Of a stretch of DNA of 33,864 nt, positions 1-10,478 are shown one piece after another (position 1 is the first letter of the stretch; every line of letters begins with the position of its first letter). The DNA comes from Gamarada debralockiae (lineage: Eukaryota; Ascomycota; Leotiomycetes; Helotiales; Hyphodiscaceae). The notes beneath the pieces were generated by a model that did not search any database, was not told where the DNA came from, and worked only from the letters and a program-made list of their open reading frames with translations. The DNA lies in the NCBI GenBank assembly GCA_002803225.1, contig NXFV01001485.1, positions 1 to 33,864 on the forward strand. The letters run 5' to 3'. Both the position numbers and the translations under genes were made by a program.

Positions 1-110
1 ATAGAGATACTGATGAACAAACCAAGTACAGTAGTCTGTATTTATAGACAGGAATCCTCCCTATGACTCATAGAACACGTCACACCGATCAAGTGATCCT
101 AGACACATAA

Positions 111-130
111 CACCATGTGACACCATGTGA
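111..130. repeat. 10-bp exact tandem duplication
   Basis: The ten bases CACCATGTGA occur twice in direct succession, just outside the 3' end of the DUF4863 pseudogene. It is a small local duplication with no evident function. Confidence 0.8.
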
Positions 131-172
131 CTCATCAGGCAGCACTCTCTGCCTAGAACCAGAGTCACCTGA

Positions 173-847
173 TTACTCATTCCAACACATGGCTCCTTTC
201 CGAACTTGAGGATAATGATGTGTACCCGGACCCGGCGAAGTCCAGCCAGCTCCTTGCCACCCTTGCATTCCCTTCAACTCTGCAGTCTTGTCAATTTGTA
301 CAACGCAGTTGATCTCTCCGTATGGATGGACGTGGTATTGACTGTAGTAGGCGCAACAATTAGTTTCTAATCAACCAAATATCTCCTGCAGCGCACTTCA
401 AAAGAACGAAGGAATGGATCAAGCCTTCATACTTCACTTACCCGGAGTGCTCTACATCACTATCCATATGCACAGTGGTGACGCTGAAGTAACGATTCTC
501 CTCTTCCAAAGGAAGATTTTGCTGCGTCGATACTTCGCTCCATCCAATTCGATGTTCGAAATCCATCCTTCTTCGAAGCCCTGGCAGACGTACTTGCACA
601 TGTCTTTGTAGAGAGGGTTTCCTGGACCATATCGGCGTTCAGTCGTTCTTCCAATGCCTTTCCAAGAGTGTTGCTTTCATCAGCAGAAATCCATACCATA
701 GCATTACTGCAGATGTCTCAACTTGCAGGTTGCCAATTTCACCAAAGAATTGCGGCAAGTGGTGATAAGCTTCTTTGCAGTTGGATATTTCTCGATATCC
801 ACTTCGGTGTTGGGAGTGCCTCCATTGGGATCTGCATGAGGTTCCAT
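173..847 (-). pseudogene. DUF4863 (4-hydroxylaminobenzoate lyase-like) pseudogene
   Basis: On the minus strand the pieces of one DUF4863 protein can be followed only by changing frame. Segments such as YKDMCKYVCQGFEEGW, IELDGAKYRRSK, RYFSVTTVHMD and HPYGEINCVVQ, then GWQGAGWTSPGPGTHHYPQVR, appear in family order. A 100-nt intron (441..342, GTAAGT...CAG) still splices correctly between HSG and QYHVHPYG. Frame breaks lie near LNAD/YGPG and directly after YRRSK. The C-terminus stops at 175..173 right after a GAMCW-like stretch, where the family normally continues with a hydrophobic strand. The family is a small cupin-like fold related to bacterial PnbB of nitrobenzoate breakdown; the fungal role is unknown. 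The N-terminal part before about position 700 is not recognisable, so the outer limit is uncertain. Sequencing error in one break cannot be excluded, but several breaks argue for decay. Confidence 0.75.
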
Positions 848-1512
848 GTTGACAATGATGAAGAGAAACTTGAAAAGTGTTTGGCTGTCTTGACTGCCTT
901 GGGTGCGGAAGGCTGGAGCTTGAGCCTGACAAATTGTTTCGTCAATAATGGTTTATGATATATCCCGACTTGAACTTCCGTAGCTAACTCGCTACATATA
1001 TCAATCTTAGAATAATGATAAGCTTCGGTATTGATGCAGCCATCGGATTTCAATTGGGTTTAACGCTCGCTCTTTGCCCCCCTTTTCTCGCGCTTCGAAC
1101 TCGGCTAATATTTTGTGGGTTTTCCGTGCACCACCGAACTACTTAGCGCATCTTACGTACAGGCTCTCGTCGATCGTTGACCCACTCTAACAACTTCAAC
1201 TCCAGCTTTTGAAGATATTCGAGATGCTCACATGCTGCATCATGCAGTCACAGTACTGAATCATATCGTGGACCAACAGGAACCGGCTTACGCGGAAACC
1301 TTAAAGTTCGAGATGATGTAGCAGAGTGTCGGGATCAGGATCCAGCTCACCCAGCCCGGAATCTCAAGAGGTTTTGCAGGCTGGTAATTTGCACAATTGA
1401 CATTCTCGATATCAAGGCGTGATATGTCTTTCTGTCGAAGTCTCTGGCCTCCATGTATATTTTCTTCGTCTTTGCCAGCAGCATACCTTCCTTTATTGTA
1501 CAACTTCTCATG
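848..1512. other. spacer between two divergent pseudogenes
   Basis: Former divergent promoter region between the DUF4863 and oxidoreductase relics. I see no coding potential with family signal, and no recognisable RNA. Confidence 0.5.
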
Positions 1513-2585
1513 ATGGCTACCATGAAGAAAGCGCAGACACATCTGTAACAATCCACGATGTCCCTATTCCAGCGATCACAAACCCGTCTCAAATCCTCAT
1601 CAAAGTTATGGCAGCAAGCTGTAATCCCAAGGACTGAAAGATGGCAACAAGCAACTAGATAACAATATCCGAATGTCCCAATAGCAGAGACCGCATCGCA
1701 GGCATAGTTGAAGCAGTAGGAGAAGATGTCCATGATTCTAAAGTCGGTGATCGTGTCGCTGCTCTTCAGAACTTGGAGCCCCATTTACCTCGCATGCCGA
1801 ATATGCTATTGCGTATAATTGGACGGCCTTTCACCTGGACCAGAATACGAGCTTTAAGGAGGGAGCCTCCGTTCCGATGGCTACTTTTATGGCGTCGATT
1901 GGTCTATTTGTGATTTTTGGAGTTACACCTGGACCCTGAGCACCGACTACAAATGCTCCGGTGGTTGTGTATGGAGCTGCGAGCGCTATTGGTTCGGCGG
2001 TGATCAGATTTGCACAGATCACAGACGTCCATCCTCTGATATGCGTAGCTAGCAATTCGTCGAAAATCTGATCGACAAGAGCAAGGGTGATGTAATCATT
2101 GATTATCGGGGAGGACCAGACGCAGTTATTAAGAAGATTCAGAGGGACTTGAATGGGAGGAAGCTGGAATATGTGTTCGATGCTATCAGCGAGAAGCAAA
2201 GTCATCACAACTTTGCGAAGCTGCTGGATCCAAATACAGGCAAGGTCAGTTTTGTGATCGGTGGACATCGGGACGACATACCGGATGGAATTGAACAGTC
2301 TACTACAATGGCTGGGAGTCTATGGAAAGAGTTGACGCCACTTGGCGAGAGGGATAGATTGGGAATTGGCGCTGGGGGTAAGGATTTTGATTTGCATATT
2401 CGAGATTGATTGGCAGATGGTTGCAGGAGAAGAGGTTGAAGATTCATCCACATGAGGTTGTGGAAGGAGGCTTGAGAGTGTTGGAAATTGCTTTGAAGAC
2501 GCTGAGAGGTTGGAAGTCGAGTGCTGTGAAATTTGCTATTAGGATTTTAGATACGCCGAACTTGAAGAGGCGCAACAAAGAATGA
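1513..2585 (+). pseudogene. zinc-type medium-chain oxidoreductase (ToxD-like) pseudogene
   Basis: Family-ordered fragments run along the plus strand: a start MATMKKAQTH at 1513, then in another frame VTIHDVPIPAI and ILIKVMAASCNPKD, DRIAGIVEAVGEDVHDSKVGDRVAAL, a nucleotide-binding stretch VVVYGAASAIGSAVIRFAQ, then KLEYVFDAISEK and the C-terminal WLQEKRLKIHPHEVV...ALKTLRGWKSSAVKFAIRI. This is the layout of fungal zinc-binding dehydrogenase/enoyl-reductase-like proteins of about 350 residues. Frames change near 1545, between 1780 and 1850, and near 2395. In-frame stops include TGA at 1635-1637, where the family has a Trp after NPKD (TGG to TGA, a G-to-A change compatible with RIP but not proof). 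The last readable frame ends with TGA at 2583-2585. The gene cannot give a full-length enzyme as it stands. Confidence 0.85.
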
Positions 2586-3017
2586 TTCTGATTTAATACT
2601 GGGCTAACGGGCCCCTAGATTAAATAAATCTGTATCCTTAAACTTACCTGCAGACGCTCGTTAGCTATACTTGAATAAATACAGTAATAATGTCTCTCAT
2701 TATAAAGGAGGTGAAACTAAATTTAAAGCTCAGAAGGCAACATCTGAAAAGGGTATCCGCTAACCACAGTCCTATCTACTATGCCTTGTTTGTTAATTCT
2801 ACAAGCCTAGAACTCCGTTCTGAAGGAACAACATAGGAAAGGAACAGAAAACACTTCCTGAAAATTATAAATTACACGAGTACTGGCCCTGTCCTGTCGC
2901 TTCCATGATCATATGTCCGTGATATTGACGAAGAGCTGAAGTACAGGATTCTTCCCCCGCCTCGTCAGTGCTGCAAGTTGAGAGTCTTTGGTTATCGAAT
3001 GGAAGTTCACCTTTCAA
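2586..3017. other. intergenic, convergent 3' ends
   Basis: AT-rich spacer between the oxidoreductase relic and the end of the ankyrin gene. Nothing else recognised. Confidence 0.5.
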
Positions 3018-5634
3018 TCACAGCTTACTTAATCCGCGTTCTTCAAGTGATGTAGGTTCATGGACAGCTCCTGCGTGCTCAAGATGCGAGATAACCTCCT
3101 TTAATAGGTGGACTAGAACGTCATCATTGCGCTGTTTTGCGCCTTCAAGCGCTTTGAATGTAGCTTGAAGAATACTCAATCCATTGTCTACAAGGCTATT
3201 AATAACTGATAACACGGGCTCAAAAAGTAGGGAGGAGAAACGTACCTAATCGCGCATTGACATTCGCGCCCGCCTCGATGAGACTGCGAGTCGAATCCGG
3301 CCGGCCACGAATAGCAGCATAGTAAAGGGCGGTGGCGCCTTCCCGATCCTTCATGTTCACGTTGATATTGTTGCTCCTGCGCTCTTTAGAGTTTTTCCAC
3401 AGAAGTGCGTCAAGGTATTTGGACATCGTCGCTCCGGTTTCGCTGGCCTCCCACGGCCTGTCGCAGATAAAAGAGAGGAGAGGATGTCTCCCTTCACGAT
3501 TGTGCAGATTGAGATCTATATGTCGCGGGATGAAGCATTCGAGATAAAGTAGAATGTCATTTCGGGACTTGAGCCGAGAGAGTGCGTGGACGACATTGTC
3601 GCCAGTCTCGGGGTCGATGTATCTTGGTTGCTGGTGCGCTTTGGCTATTATCGTGTGGGCTTGGATTTGCTTGAGATGATGCGCTCTCCACTCATCAAGA
3701 ATCAAGCCGCTGCACGTGATGATTTCTTCTGCTTCTTCGGTAGGATCGTTGATGTTGTGGAAGCTGTGGATGGGATTTGGATCGATTACCTGGCCGTGAC
3801 AATCATATTTGAGCGGGACAACATCTTCCGCAGTTCGTCCAAAACGGTCTAGCACTGTTGAGGAGAAGCCGGCATCGCTGAATATCCTACAACTGGGGTC
3901 AGCATAGAAAATTTTCCGGTGACAAAGGAGATTTTCGTAACCTACTTGAAAATTCTGGCTTTGAGGTCTGGCTCTGTTATTTTCAATGCCAGGGCGTGCA
4001 TAATCGTCTGACCGTCGTTATCTCGCCAGTCAAAGGCTCGTTGAGGTTCAAGAAGCTCCAAAAGATGGATCAACTCGTCGCCGTTGAAACAATCGGAATT
4101 TGGCTCCAAAGTAAAAGGCTGCAATGGTCGTAAACAGTAAATAAAGAGCTCACCAGCGGTATTGGCAACATATGGATCCACCCCAGCATCGATCAGTGCT
4201 TTTAGATGTTTGAAGCCAGCACCGCCTGCAGCGGCATAATGCAGAGCTGTGTTGCCTGCCGCATCACGTGCTCCGAGATCGTAGACATCGCTCAGCTTCA
4301 GTTCGCTGGAAAATACCTCTAGCTTCAAGTATCTAGCGGACCATCCGAGATTATGAATGCTTGAATAGTTGCAATAGCTGCATGTAGGGACGTCCTTCCA
4401 CTGGGCCTTGCCTTGTGGCTCGTGTAGCGTATAGCATGCTACGCGATAGAGACCGTTAAATTCGTTGAGCGACATTGAGTTTATGTGAGGGGTTTCCCCA
4501 AAGGTCACACGTGAGGCAAAGCCGCTGACGTATCCAGAGTCCTCCGTGTTCTCGGTGAATTGAGAGTCCGCATATCTCTTTCTACCCAGAGAGGGAACGC
4601 TAGATCTTGGTTTGAACCAAGATCTTATCTTTTTGATGGAGTTTGCAGAGCGGGTAGGGCCGGAGGTATTGGAAAGACTTTGATGCAGAAGCTTGGCGTT
4701 GTCGGATCCACGCTGTGGCAGGAGCCTTTTGTCGACTTGATGGTCCAATGTCAATTCCTGGCCGAAGTCCAGAGACTGTGGGTCCGCCGCCAGATATGGT
4801 CCGGATTCCAGAGCATCAAGCTCGACTTCCAAACCCATATTTAAATAACCGGTGCCAAGATGGGCAAGTTTGTGAGAATATCCAGACGGCACAGTCTGTG
4901 GTGATTCTGGATTAGTCGGACGTAAATCGAAATATGCGGCCTTGCCAGGCTGCATGGTATAGTCAGGAAATAGCAGGATAACGTCATCTGAGGATGTGTG
5001 CAAGCTTGGACAGGTGGTGGTCTCTTTCAAAGGTGACCACGAGGGCGGCAGCGTCCCAAGGTCTGTGTTAGGCTTCGATGGGGGAGAGCCAGTCGAATAG
5101 ATAAGTGTGTTTTGACATGAATTTGCCCCTTGTAGATTCCCCCTTCTTAATCCAATGCCATGTTCTGGGCTCAAATGCTCAACTTGAAATGGTCGCCCTA
5201 ACGGGGCCGGGGCGCTGACCTCGCATCTATCTTCCCAAGATTTTGTGGGTCTCGTCAGCGTACGATTCGCAGGTAGAGGACATGTTTCATTCCTGTATAG
5301 ATTCGTGGCGTCGTTTTCGGGCAATGCATTGAACAACCTCTCATCACAATCTTGTCCATTTGAAAGAGAAGGAAATCTTTCGTCAAGGAGCTTCGTCCGT
5401 CCGATTGGATCAGTTGGATATCCCAGGGACCTAAACTTCGAATACACGGAGCTAAGGCTTTTATAAAATTAGCAAAAATAACTTCAACGAGATTTCATAA
5501 GGTTACCATGGCTCGAAACCGTCACACTGGATGGCTTCATGGATATCAGGTATTGACATTCGCAGAATGTATAGTTGTATCATCGTGGTCAGATGAGATG
5601 ACCAATCCCATTTTGGCGCTCTTATGCTTGCCAT
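3018..5634 (-). CDS. Clr5-domain ankyrin-repeat protein
   Basis: Four exons on the minus strand: 5634-5507, 5451-3946, 3886-3246 and 3205-3018, giving about 820 residues. The N-terminus (KWDWSSHLTTMIQLYI, then SVYSKFRSLGYP after the first intron) matches the Clr5 domain, a short DNA/protein-binding-like module placed at the start of many fungal ankyrin proteins. A long Ser/Pro-rich, probably disordered middle follows. Ankyrin repeats come after it: DAAGNTALHYAAAGGAGFKHLKAL, DNDGQTIMHALAL, and in exon 3 DREGATALYYAAIRGR...LIEAGANVNAR. No NACHT or transmembrane segment is seen. I chose ATG 5634 because it puts the Clr5 domain at the very N-terminus; in-frame ATG 5781 is possible. For intron 1 the acceptor could also be six bases earlier, leaving the frame unchanged. 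The last intron is only 40 nt, so the final exon (65 residues) is less certain. Partners and targets are unknown. Confidence 0.8.
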
Positions 5635-7335
5635 AACCTGCTTCGGCGGGCAAGACTCTTGGATGATTGGAGAATGGACCGAATTAGAAATCAAGTCAGG
5701 AGTCTGATGTCTCGTTGACGGTCGCAAACGGGGGCATTTCTGCTGAGATTCGCAGGATGCACGAGTCCAATTGTTGCGCATTTGCGCATACAACGCGCTG
5801 AAGACGCTCGAGAGCAACTGCGGCGAGGGCAAATCTGGTAGGTCTAGACAATCATTGGCATCGGCGCATCGCAATGTGTTCGTGGTAGAAGGCCTGCAAT
5901 CGCGATTGGTTTTGCAAAATTAACAGGCAATTGAGGGTCGGAATGAAGTCATTGTGACTGGGAGGTGGTCGTGCCCATAGAACTCTGCTAGAAGCTTTTC
6001 TTGCTCGCAAGTTGGGTTCGATAGAGTCCAGGTAACTGAATTCGAAGCCGTGAATGGTAGAGTAGGTGAACTGCACTAGAGGTCTGAAAAGGTACTACAG
6101 TCATTACAGCAATCACGGTTCAGGTGCCGCTTTCTCCGCTCTACAAGGATAGGTACCTGGCACGAGTGCTCGTGCTGGCGCCGCTGCCAGCCTCGCACTG
6201 TGCTTCTGGAAGGCGTCTTCCATGGGTGTCAATCCTTCTAGAAGCCGAGTGGAAGGCAATCCTGGTCGCCAAACTTTGACCAGGGATCCAGGAACGCCAA
6301 GTGCTCAAGGCTTAAGAAAGCGAAGTCACCTTCTCGCCAAAGCCTAAAGTATTATGTCCCGTGATGCATAGGCGAAAAGTGCGCCAATGGATATCTAGAA
6401 GGCAGATAAGCAATTACTAACGATCGTTATAACGATGTTGTAATGTTTCCTCGCGTGTTGTGAAGCTATGGGGTTTGCCGTCCACCCCATCCTCAGAGCA
6501 AGGGACCAATTTAACTGGGGGTGTTCGGAAAAGCCGAGTGGTGCAGACATTCAGCCAACTTGCACGCTTGTTCCAGCCACCTGCAAGGCCTAAACCACTG
6601 ATGATGACAATGCAATTGTTAGCCTGCGAGCCAAACAGGGGATCTTGCAACTTGAAAGCTTTGAACTGGTTGGCTTTTTCTTGCAGGATGAAGAGGTACC
6701 AAACAGCATCTTTCATATCTCCCTGAACAGAAGAGATACAATCTACGGAACAAGTAGCTGATACCACGAGAGACTAGGAATAGTCGCAGGATTGCGACTA
6801 TTTGGGATTGGGGTTATAGGCTTCAGAATTCAGACAACATAATCAGTCGGGTGATCGTGTGTTAGTCGAGTGACAGTATGGAGTAGAATTACCCTCCACA
6901 GGGATTTACGCTCAGATAGCAGTGACGACAGGGGTCGAAGGCCCACTTTTGCAGTGAGCGCGGCCAAGATACGACAGTCCCCGGATCAAATTTGGGCCGC
7001 CATGAAAATTTTGAGCCGTTCAACTAGAGTTCCTTGGGGCCTGTTCATGCTTGGAGCCGCAAGATCAATTTCATGCCGATCAGCTAGCATTGTGTTTTGC
7101 AACAGTGTAAGTACACAGAGAGGAAATCGTCTTGCAATCGTGCAATTTACTATGCTACAGACTTTGCTAAAGTTGAATATATAAGACTGTAGAATATGCT
7201 CGGAATGGGTCATTTTTCAAATACAAAATCACATTTTAAGCTCTTGAAGGAAGTCCCGTGCTTGATTCGTTGCCCCTGAATTTTATCACGTGCGTCACCA
7301 AACAAAGTACATCGTTTTGTCTTCTATGATTCGTC
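5635..7335. other. gene-poor stretch
   Basis: No ORF here shows family similarity or a sensible exon chain. The one notable feature is the cluster of small perfect inverted repeats at 6160-6345. The 5' end presumably contains the ankyrin gene's promoter. Confidence 0.5.
6160..6345. repeat. cluster of short perfect inverted repeats
   Basis: Successive stem-loop sequences are visible: GCACGAG/CTCGTGC (6160-6166, 6169-6175), CTGGC/GCCAG (6175-6179, 6186-6190), TGGAAG/CTTCCA (6207-6212, 6217-6222), CCTGGTC/GACCAGG (6261-6267, 6278-6284), and a wider AGGCTT/AAGCCT pair (about 6308-6346). They sit in locally GC-rich DNA inside an AT-richer spacer. It could be a structured RNA, a repeat relic or chance. 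Confidence 0.5.
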
Positions 7336-7729
7336 ATGTCTCCAAGCATCTCATCCACGAGAGCACACAATGGGTCTACCCCGAGGTAAGTTATTCTGTT
7401 CTCCCAATTCTACCATAGCCAGAATTATCCAACCTATGCTAACCGCTCTCTGAAGTCGCAGCGTCAAATCCGCCGACGATTCTACCTTAGTTGGAAATCG
7501 ATTCAGATCTAGCCAGGATCCAGAAAAACCTTCTATTTCAGGTTTCCCTCATCCTCCCACGGTCTCTCCGCCTAAGACTCCCTCCGAACCACTTCAGCGA
7601 TATCTCAAAGACACCACCGTGCTCGTCCCAGAGTATAGCCGCTCACAAAATTCGTCCGACAACACTGGCTGGACCGAAGCGGAGGCTCAGAAGCGTATGC
7701 AGGCTATTTTGAAGGCTTATAACGTGTAA
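7336..7729 (+). CDS. small conserved-looking protein of unknown function
   Basis: Two exons, 7336-7385 and 7462-7729, give 105 residues. The intron is 76 nt with GTAAGT and CGCAG ends. The protein starts MSPSISSTRAHNGS, is Ser/Thr/Pro-rich (HPPTVSPPKTPSEP), and ends with a charged helix-like segment (GWTEAEAQKRMQAILKAYNV). No signal peptide, membrane segment or Cys pattern is seen. I do not recognise the family. Support comes from the long open frame across an otherwise gene-poor region, clean splice signals and a coherent C-terminus. A different upstream ATG at 7326 would put exon 1 in another frame, which does not join well to exon 2. Confidence 0.55.
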
Positions 7730-9489
7730 ATAAGTGTTTCTCCAAATCTGGCTTAGTCTGTTGGACATTTAGAGGCCCCAAAACATGTTCGAGTACTAAT
7801 AGTGACATGTCCGCTCATTAGTTCCGACTAGGTCTTGATTCTGGTGAAGAGTCCTTCAATGAGGCGCTCGAGAAGGTAGAGAGATTTGTAGCAGGGCGCT
7901 GCCGTGGTAGATGTAAAGGGTGATGAGGGCGATTGTGGAGGAGGGTGTGAGTTGTCCATAGAGGCGGTAATGTGCATCGCTATTCGTTCGGCAGTGCTGT
8001 TCATGTGTGAGGCATTGATGAAGAGGAAGACCGTGCCCGCGAGGAAGAATGAGGGATTATTTACCGTAGATGATCCAGGATCGGTGTAGAAATCAGGATG
8101 TGGAAAATTATCTTCGGCCCCTCAATTTTGTCGCGTTGTGTTGACTGCTGAAGATTGTCAAAAGGTGTAAGTAATTGTGAAGTGACTTCCTCATTCGTTG
8201 TCAAAGTTGACTTAGTGTAGTTCCTAGAGCAATTATTGCTTTCGAAGTGGCCTATCGGACGTGTCGTGAAACCTTTCTAGAAAATGGATCTGGAAAATTG
8301 TTTGTTGGGTGAATGAGTTTCTGGACGGATGTCCAAGTACTACCAAAAGCATCGACAACGAAGCTAACATCGACAACGACAGCTCCAACGATAACGACTG
8401 TAAGCTAAGTATGAGTAGGGAAATCCCAAGTTGCAACATCAACTGGCTAGAGTCGAAGAATGTCTCGGGAGGATAACCATAACAAGCACGAGGGGTCTTA
8501 AAAGCTCAAAACGAAAAGACTTGACCGCTAATGTTAGGACCCACATCGATGGAGATTGAAACGCAGCTACTCCAACTACAACTTGAATTCCGAGAATCAT
8601 TTCACCGAGTTGCTAGTGGAGAGCAGCCCTCGATCTTTAGATTCAGGTGGACATAGGCGCGACGTGCTCTCTCGTCTATGTACGTATTTGATTCCATTTG
8701 ATATATACAGCTCACTTGGATCGGGCCTACTATAACTACAATTGAAGATTAAAGAGTTGCAAGACTGTAGAGGCGCAGTAGTGACAGTTGAAGAATCTGA
8801 AGTGGCAACGCCTTTCATGCCAGGGAACCTCGAAAGCAGCTCATAATGACCTTTTTTTTGAACGGAAGTTAGAGTTATATGCTCGGTGCAAGAAAAAAAT
8901 GTTCCAGTTTTCGTTTGACGGGCTCGGGTTCTCTTTGTGTTCGTTCGTACATTGCGATTGTTTGGTTGTTTTCCTCTTCCGTCAGGACTCAAGGTTTCAA
9001 ACAGCACACAAGCAAACATGAGCCCATATCAAAGTCTGTAGAGTTCGATTGTCAAGTCACCAGGTTTCTCAGAAAGCCAGTATCATCGCCACAGCAGCTT
9101 GCTGCTTGAATTGCTCCTCTGAACTTTAGCCCGATCGTCCCCAAAATCTGGCACCTACGCATCTTCACGCCTCCACCGATGGAAGAGAGAACAATCATTG
9201 TACAGAACAGTTGAATGAATTCCACTCCTTGATATCGAAGACATCGTGGCATACTTTCCCAGCTGCCTCGGTAGAATCTGATATCAAGAACACCTTTCAG
9301 CGACGCAAATTTTTCGCGGAAGCTATTTATCACGTGATTAAATTTACCCCTCGTTTACCCCGCGGTTGGGGAAGAGTCTAAACTCTCACGCCGTCAGCAT
9401 CATCGACTTCTTCAAAAATCACGCAATCCACCATCATCTTTAAAGCAAATTCTATTGATAAGTCTATCTCCCACACAATTTGAACAAAT
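7730..9489. other. long intergenic region
   Basis: About 1.76 kb without a supportable gene. Open frames are short, overlap on both strands and carry no motif. The last ~100 bases are presumably the DUF427 promoter and leader. Confidence 0.5.
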
Positions 9490-10041
9490 ATGAAGGGCAA
9501 GGCTACCGCTACGGTTTCAGGCCGCACTATTGCAGAGACCGACGAGTATGAATTGGTTGAAGGCAATGTCTACGTAAGATTGAACGATTCGGATACAAAA
9601 TGGTTTTCACTGACATTTACAAGTTCCCACCCTCGTATGAAACACTTTCCTTCTAATGGTTCAGTGGATTTCAATGATGGGGTTGACATTACGCAGTTCC
9701 GTAAACATGTCGATGCTCTCCAAGACCGATCACACCACTCATTGCCCATGGAAGGGAGATGCAGCTTATTATACTATCAACCTCGACAGTGAGCCTCTAA
9801 AACACACCCAGCTCTTCCTCAACGTGATAATGACCAAGCAACAGAGACCGAGTTCAAGAACGCCGCTTGGTATTACCCAACGCCCTCCGACAAAGCCAAG
9901 AACATCAAGGATTACGTTGCTTTCTGTCAGTTCTACCCCCTTCCCGGGTCCCTCTGCGCTCAATAGTTATTTTGAATTGAAGGATTCACTGACCTTTTTG
10001 GTTCCGCAGACAACAACATCGTGACTGTCACCACCGAGTAA
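9490..10041 (+). CDS. DUF427 domain protein
   Basis: Five exons, 9490-9573, 9624-9634, 9697-9788, 9845-9925 and 10010-10041, total exactly 300 nt (99 residues). The joined protein follows the DUF427 (PF04248) pattern throughout: N-terminal GRTIAETDEYELVEGNVYFPP, central TTHCPWKGDAAYYTINLD, then AAWYYPTPSDKAKNIKDYVAFY. DUF427 proteins are small single-domain beta-rich proteins of unknown biochemical role in bacteria and fungi; the conserved CPWKG-A-YY core is present. Length is typical of stand-alone members. Exon 2 is a micro-exon of 11 nt coding FPP plus part of a Ser; without it the conserved VYFPPSS strand is lost. All four introns (50-84 nt) have GT/AG ends. Reading through the first intron gives a 100-residue false ORF, so automatic models may truncate this gene. 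Confidence 0.92.
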
Positions 10042-10478
10042 GGTGGAAAGAGGAGTCGCTGAGAGGGACGGAACGATTCTCGTACAACATGAGGACTTTC
10101 GAATTGTGGATCGCTATTCTGGGGTACATGAGCTGCAAAAAAAGCGCTTAGCAAATTCAATTTTGGTTCATGGCTCACCACTCACTCCTTAGCTAAACCA
10201 GAAGTTTGAAGTGACTGGCGAGACTTGCGTCGATGAACCTGTTATTCGATCTTTCGATGTGACCTTATTGCCTAACTTGAGTCCTTTAAAAGTAGAAAGT
10301 TCACAACCATAGAAATTTCATTGCGAATTTGGGATGAGAAGTGAGGGAGGTGAAAGTCAAGAGATTGGGGTTAAACACACTTACGTAAGAGCTCCACACC
10401 AAAAACGCGCCTCTTTGCCTTCGTCGCGTCTCCCTCGTCGCAAACTAAGTTCAAGACACAACATCGAACTCAGCAATC
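10042..10478. other. intergenic, NSE1 promoter side
   Basis: Spacer between co-oriented DUF427 and NSE1. No further gene seen. Confidence 0.5.

Noticed and set aside
6417..6767. 116-codon frame on minus
   Set aside because: Starts with GTG, no motif, no plausible exon partners.
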